DNA from: a bacterium
GTDB taxonomy: Bacteria > Bdellovibrionota > FAC87 > UBA2466
Length of the DNA stretch: 6,196 bases
Direction of reading: 5' to 3'
NCBI GenBank assembly: GCA_022842225.1
Contig: JALHPX010000194.1
Location: forward strand, 1 to 6,196
Part shown: positions 5,599-6,196 of the stretch, piece by piece
How the letters are laid out: the number at the start of each line of letters is the position of its first letter
How positions within the stretch are numbered: position 1 is the first letter of the stretch
Notes under the pieces: generated by a model
What the model saw: the letters and a program-made list of their open reading frames with translations, nothing else
Told to the model about the DNA's origin: nothing
The model's database searches: none
Made by a program: the position numbers and the translations under genes

Positions 5599-6196
5599 AT
5601 GAAAACTACCTTTCGCGTTCTGACTGCTACATTCTTGTTAGTTGGCCTCTCCTTGCCGGTTTTTGCCGATGGCGGGGGTTCAAACCCTTTTACCATTGGC
5701 CCGAAGGTTTCCTTAGCGGTGCCGATTCCACTGCGCATTGGCGTAGAGGCGAAATGGCAGAATATGATCGGCGGGTCCTTTGACTATGGCATTTTGCCAA
5801 GTCTGACTTTTAACGACGTGTCGATCAAGGGCAACAACTGGAACTTAGCAGCGCGGTTTTACCCCTTTATGGAATCGTTCTTTGTCGGTGTAGGCTTTGG
5901 TAAACAATCCTTGAAGGGCAGCAAAGTCGACACCATCAGCGGTCAAAGCGTAACCGCAACAGCGGACTACACGCAGACGATTCTAATTCCACATATTGGC
6001 TGGCGCAGAGTTTTCGCAGGCGGGTTTTTCTTCGGAACCGAATTGGGCGTACAGCTGCCGATATCCAAAGCTTTTACAATCACAACCGATCGCGCGGATG
6101 TGGAAGCGGCCTTCCCCACTGAATCCAACAACCTTAAGAATCAGGCAAACGCGGAAGCAGACAAATACGGCGATATCCCGCTGCCGTGGGTGGGGT
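5599..6196 (+). CDS. Putative outer-membrane beta-barrel protein, 3' end outside window
   Basis: This gene is visible for 199 codons from ATG at 5599 and stays open to the last base. Residues 1-23 form a clear Sec signal peptide (K2, hydrophobic core about 7-19, cleavage after PVFA before DGGG), so the product leaves the cytoplasm. The mature part alternates short amphipathic strands with turns: FTIGPKVSLAVPIPLRIGVEAKW (31-53, split by a PIP turn), GSFDYGILPSLTF, WNLAARFYPF (81-90), FFVGVGFGKQSL (94-105), TQTILIPHIGWRRVF (125-139) and FFFGTELGVQLPI (143-155). Aromatic girdles and glycine turns are typical of 8- to 10-stranded outer-membrane barrels. A polar stretch at about 163-190 (DVEAAFPTESNN, NQANAEADKYG) is probably a loop or periplasmic turn before a last strand starting near LPWVG, so the gene may end soon after the window; that is a guess. 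No specific family is recognised. It is missing from simple reading-frame lists because it has no stop in the window. Confidence 0.8.
   Translation, partial: MKTTFRVLTATFLLVGLSLPVFADGGGSNPFTIGPKVSLAVPIPLRIGVEAKWQNMIGGSFDYGILPSLTFNDVSIKGNNWNLAARFYPFMESFFVGVGFGKQSLKGSKVDTISGQSVTATADYTQTILIPHIGWRRVFAGGFFFGTELGVQLPISKAFTITTDRADVEAAFPTESNNLKNQANAEADKYGDIPLPWVG

Noticed and set aside
5541..5738. A 65-codon minus-strand frame across the promoter and signal peptide of the barrel protein
   Set aside because: It is antisense to a convincing signal peptide and has no features of its own.
1..6196. Search for an ssrA (tmRNA) gene, tRNA, CRISPR array, transposase, toxin-antitoxin pair or defence genes
   Set aside because: None could be recognised on either strand; nearly all the sequence is taken by the six protein genes.

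Overview
The window looks like chromosomal DNA from a Gram-negative bacterium with moderate-to-high GC (my impression is a little over 50%). The Gram-negative call rests on a protein with a Sec signal peptide and an apparent outer-membrane beta-barrel pattern at the right end. A large signal-peptide protein and a membrane-anchored family 2 glycosyltransferase also fit. A member of Bdellovibrionota or another former deltaproteobacterial lineage would suit this mix, but that is a guess from gene style; no rRNA or diagnostic marker is present. I see no tRNA, rRNA, CRISPR array, insertion sequence or integrase.

Layout, left to right. Bases 1-684 (+) hold the C-terminal four fifths of panC (pantothenate synthetase), cut by the window edge. 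It is followed after 2 bases by smpB (687-1178, +), the tmRNA partner of trans-translation. This pair is ordinary housekeeping. Facing it on the minus strand is a two-gene unit read right to left: a GT2 glycosyltransferase with C-terminal membrane segments (4678-3674), then, after 9 bases, an 829-residue protein of unknown function with a signal peptide (3664-1175). The last gene ends on top of the smpB stop codon, both stops being formed from one TTAA. Divergent from the glycosyltransferase, across a 68-base gap, is a class I SAM-dependent methyltransferase (4747-5475, +). After a 123-base spacer containing a hairpin and an A-tract comes a partial outer-membrane beta-barrel-like protein (5599 to the window end, +).

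The least ordinary gene is the 829-residue protein. It starts with a Sec-type signal sequence, yet its middle (about residues 270-392) follows the pattern of a RimI-like GNAT acetyltransferase with an eroded acetyl-CoA loop. A helical, charged region and an unrecognised C-terminal part follow. Being tightly coupled to an envelope-type glycosyltransferase, it may act in cell-surface polysaccharide handling, but this is inference from position only. No defence system, mobile element or biosynthetic cluster can be supported. Apart from this protein the window is ordinary.
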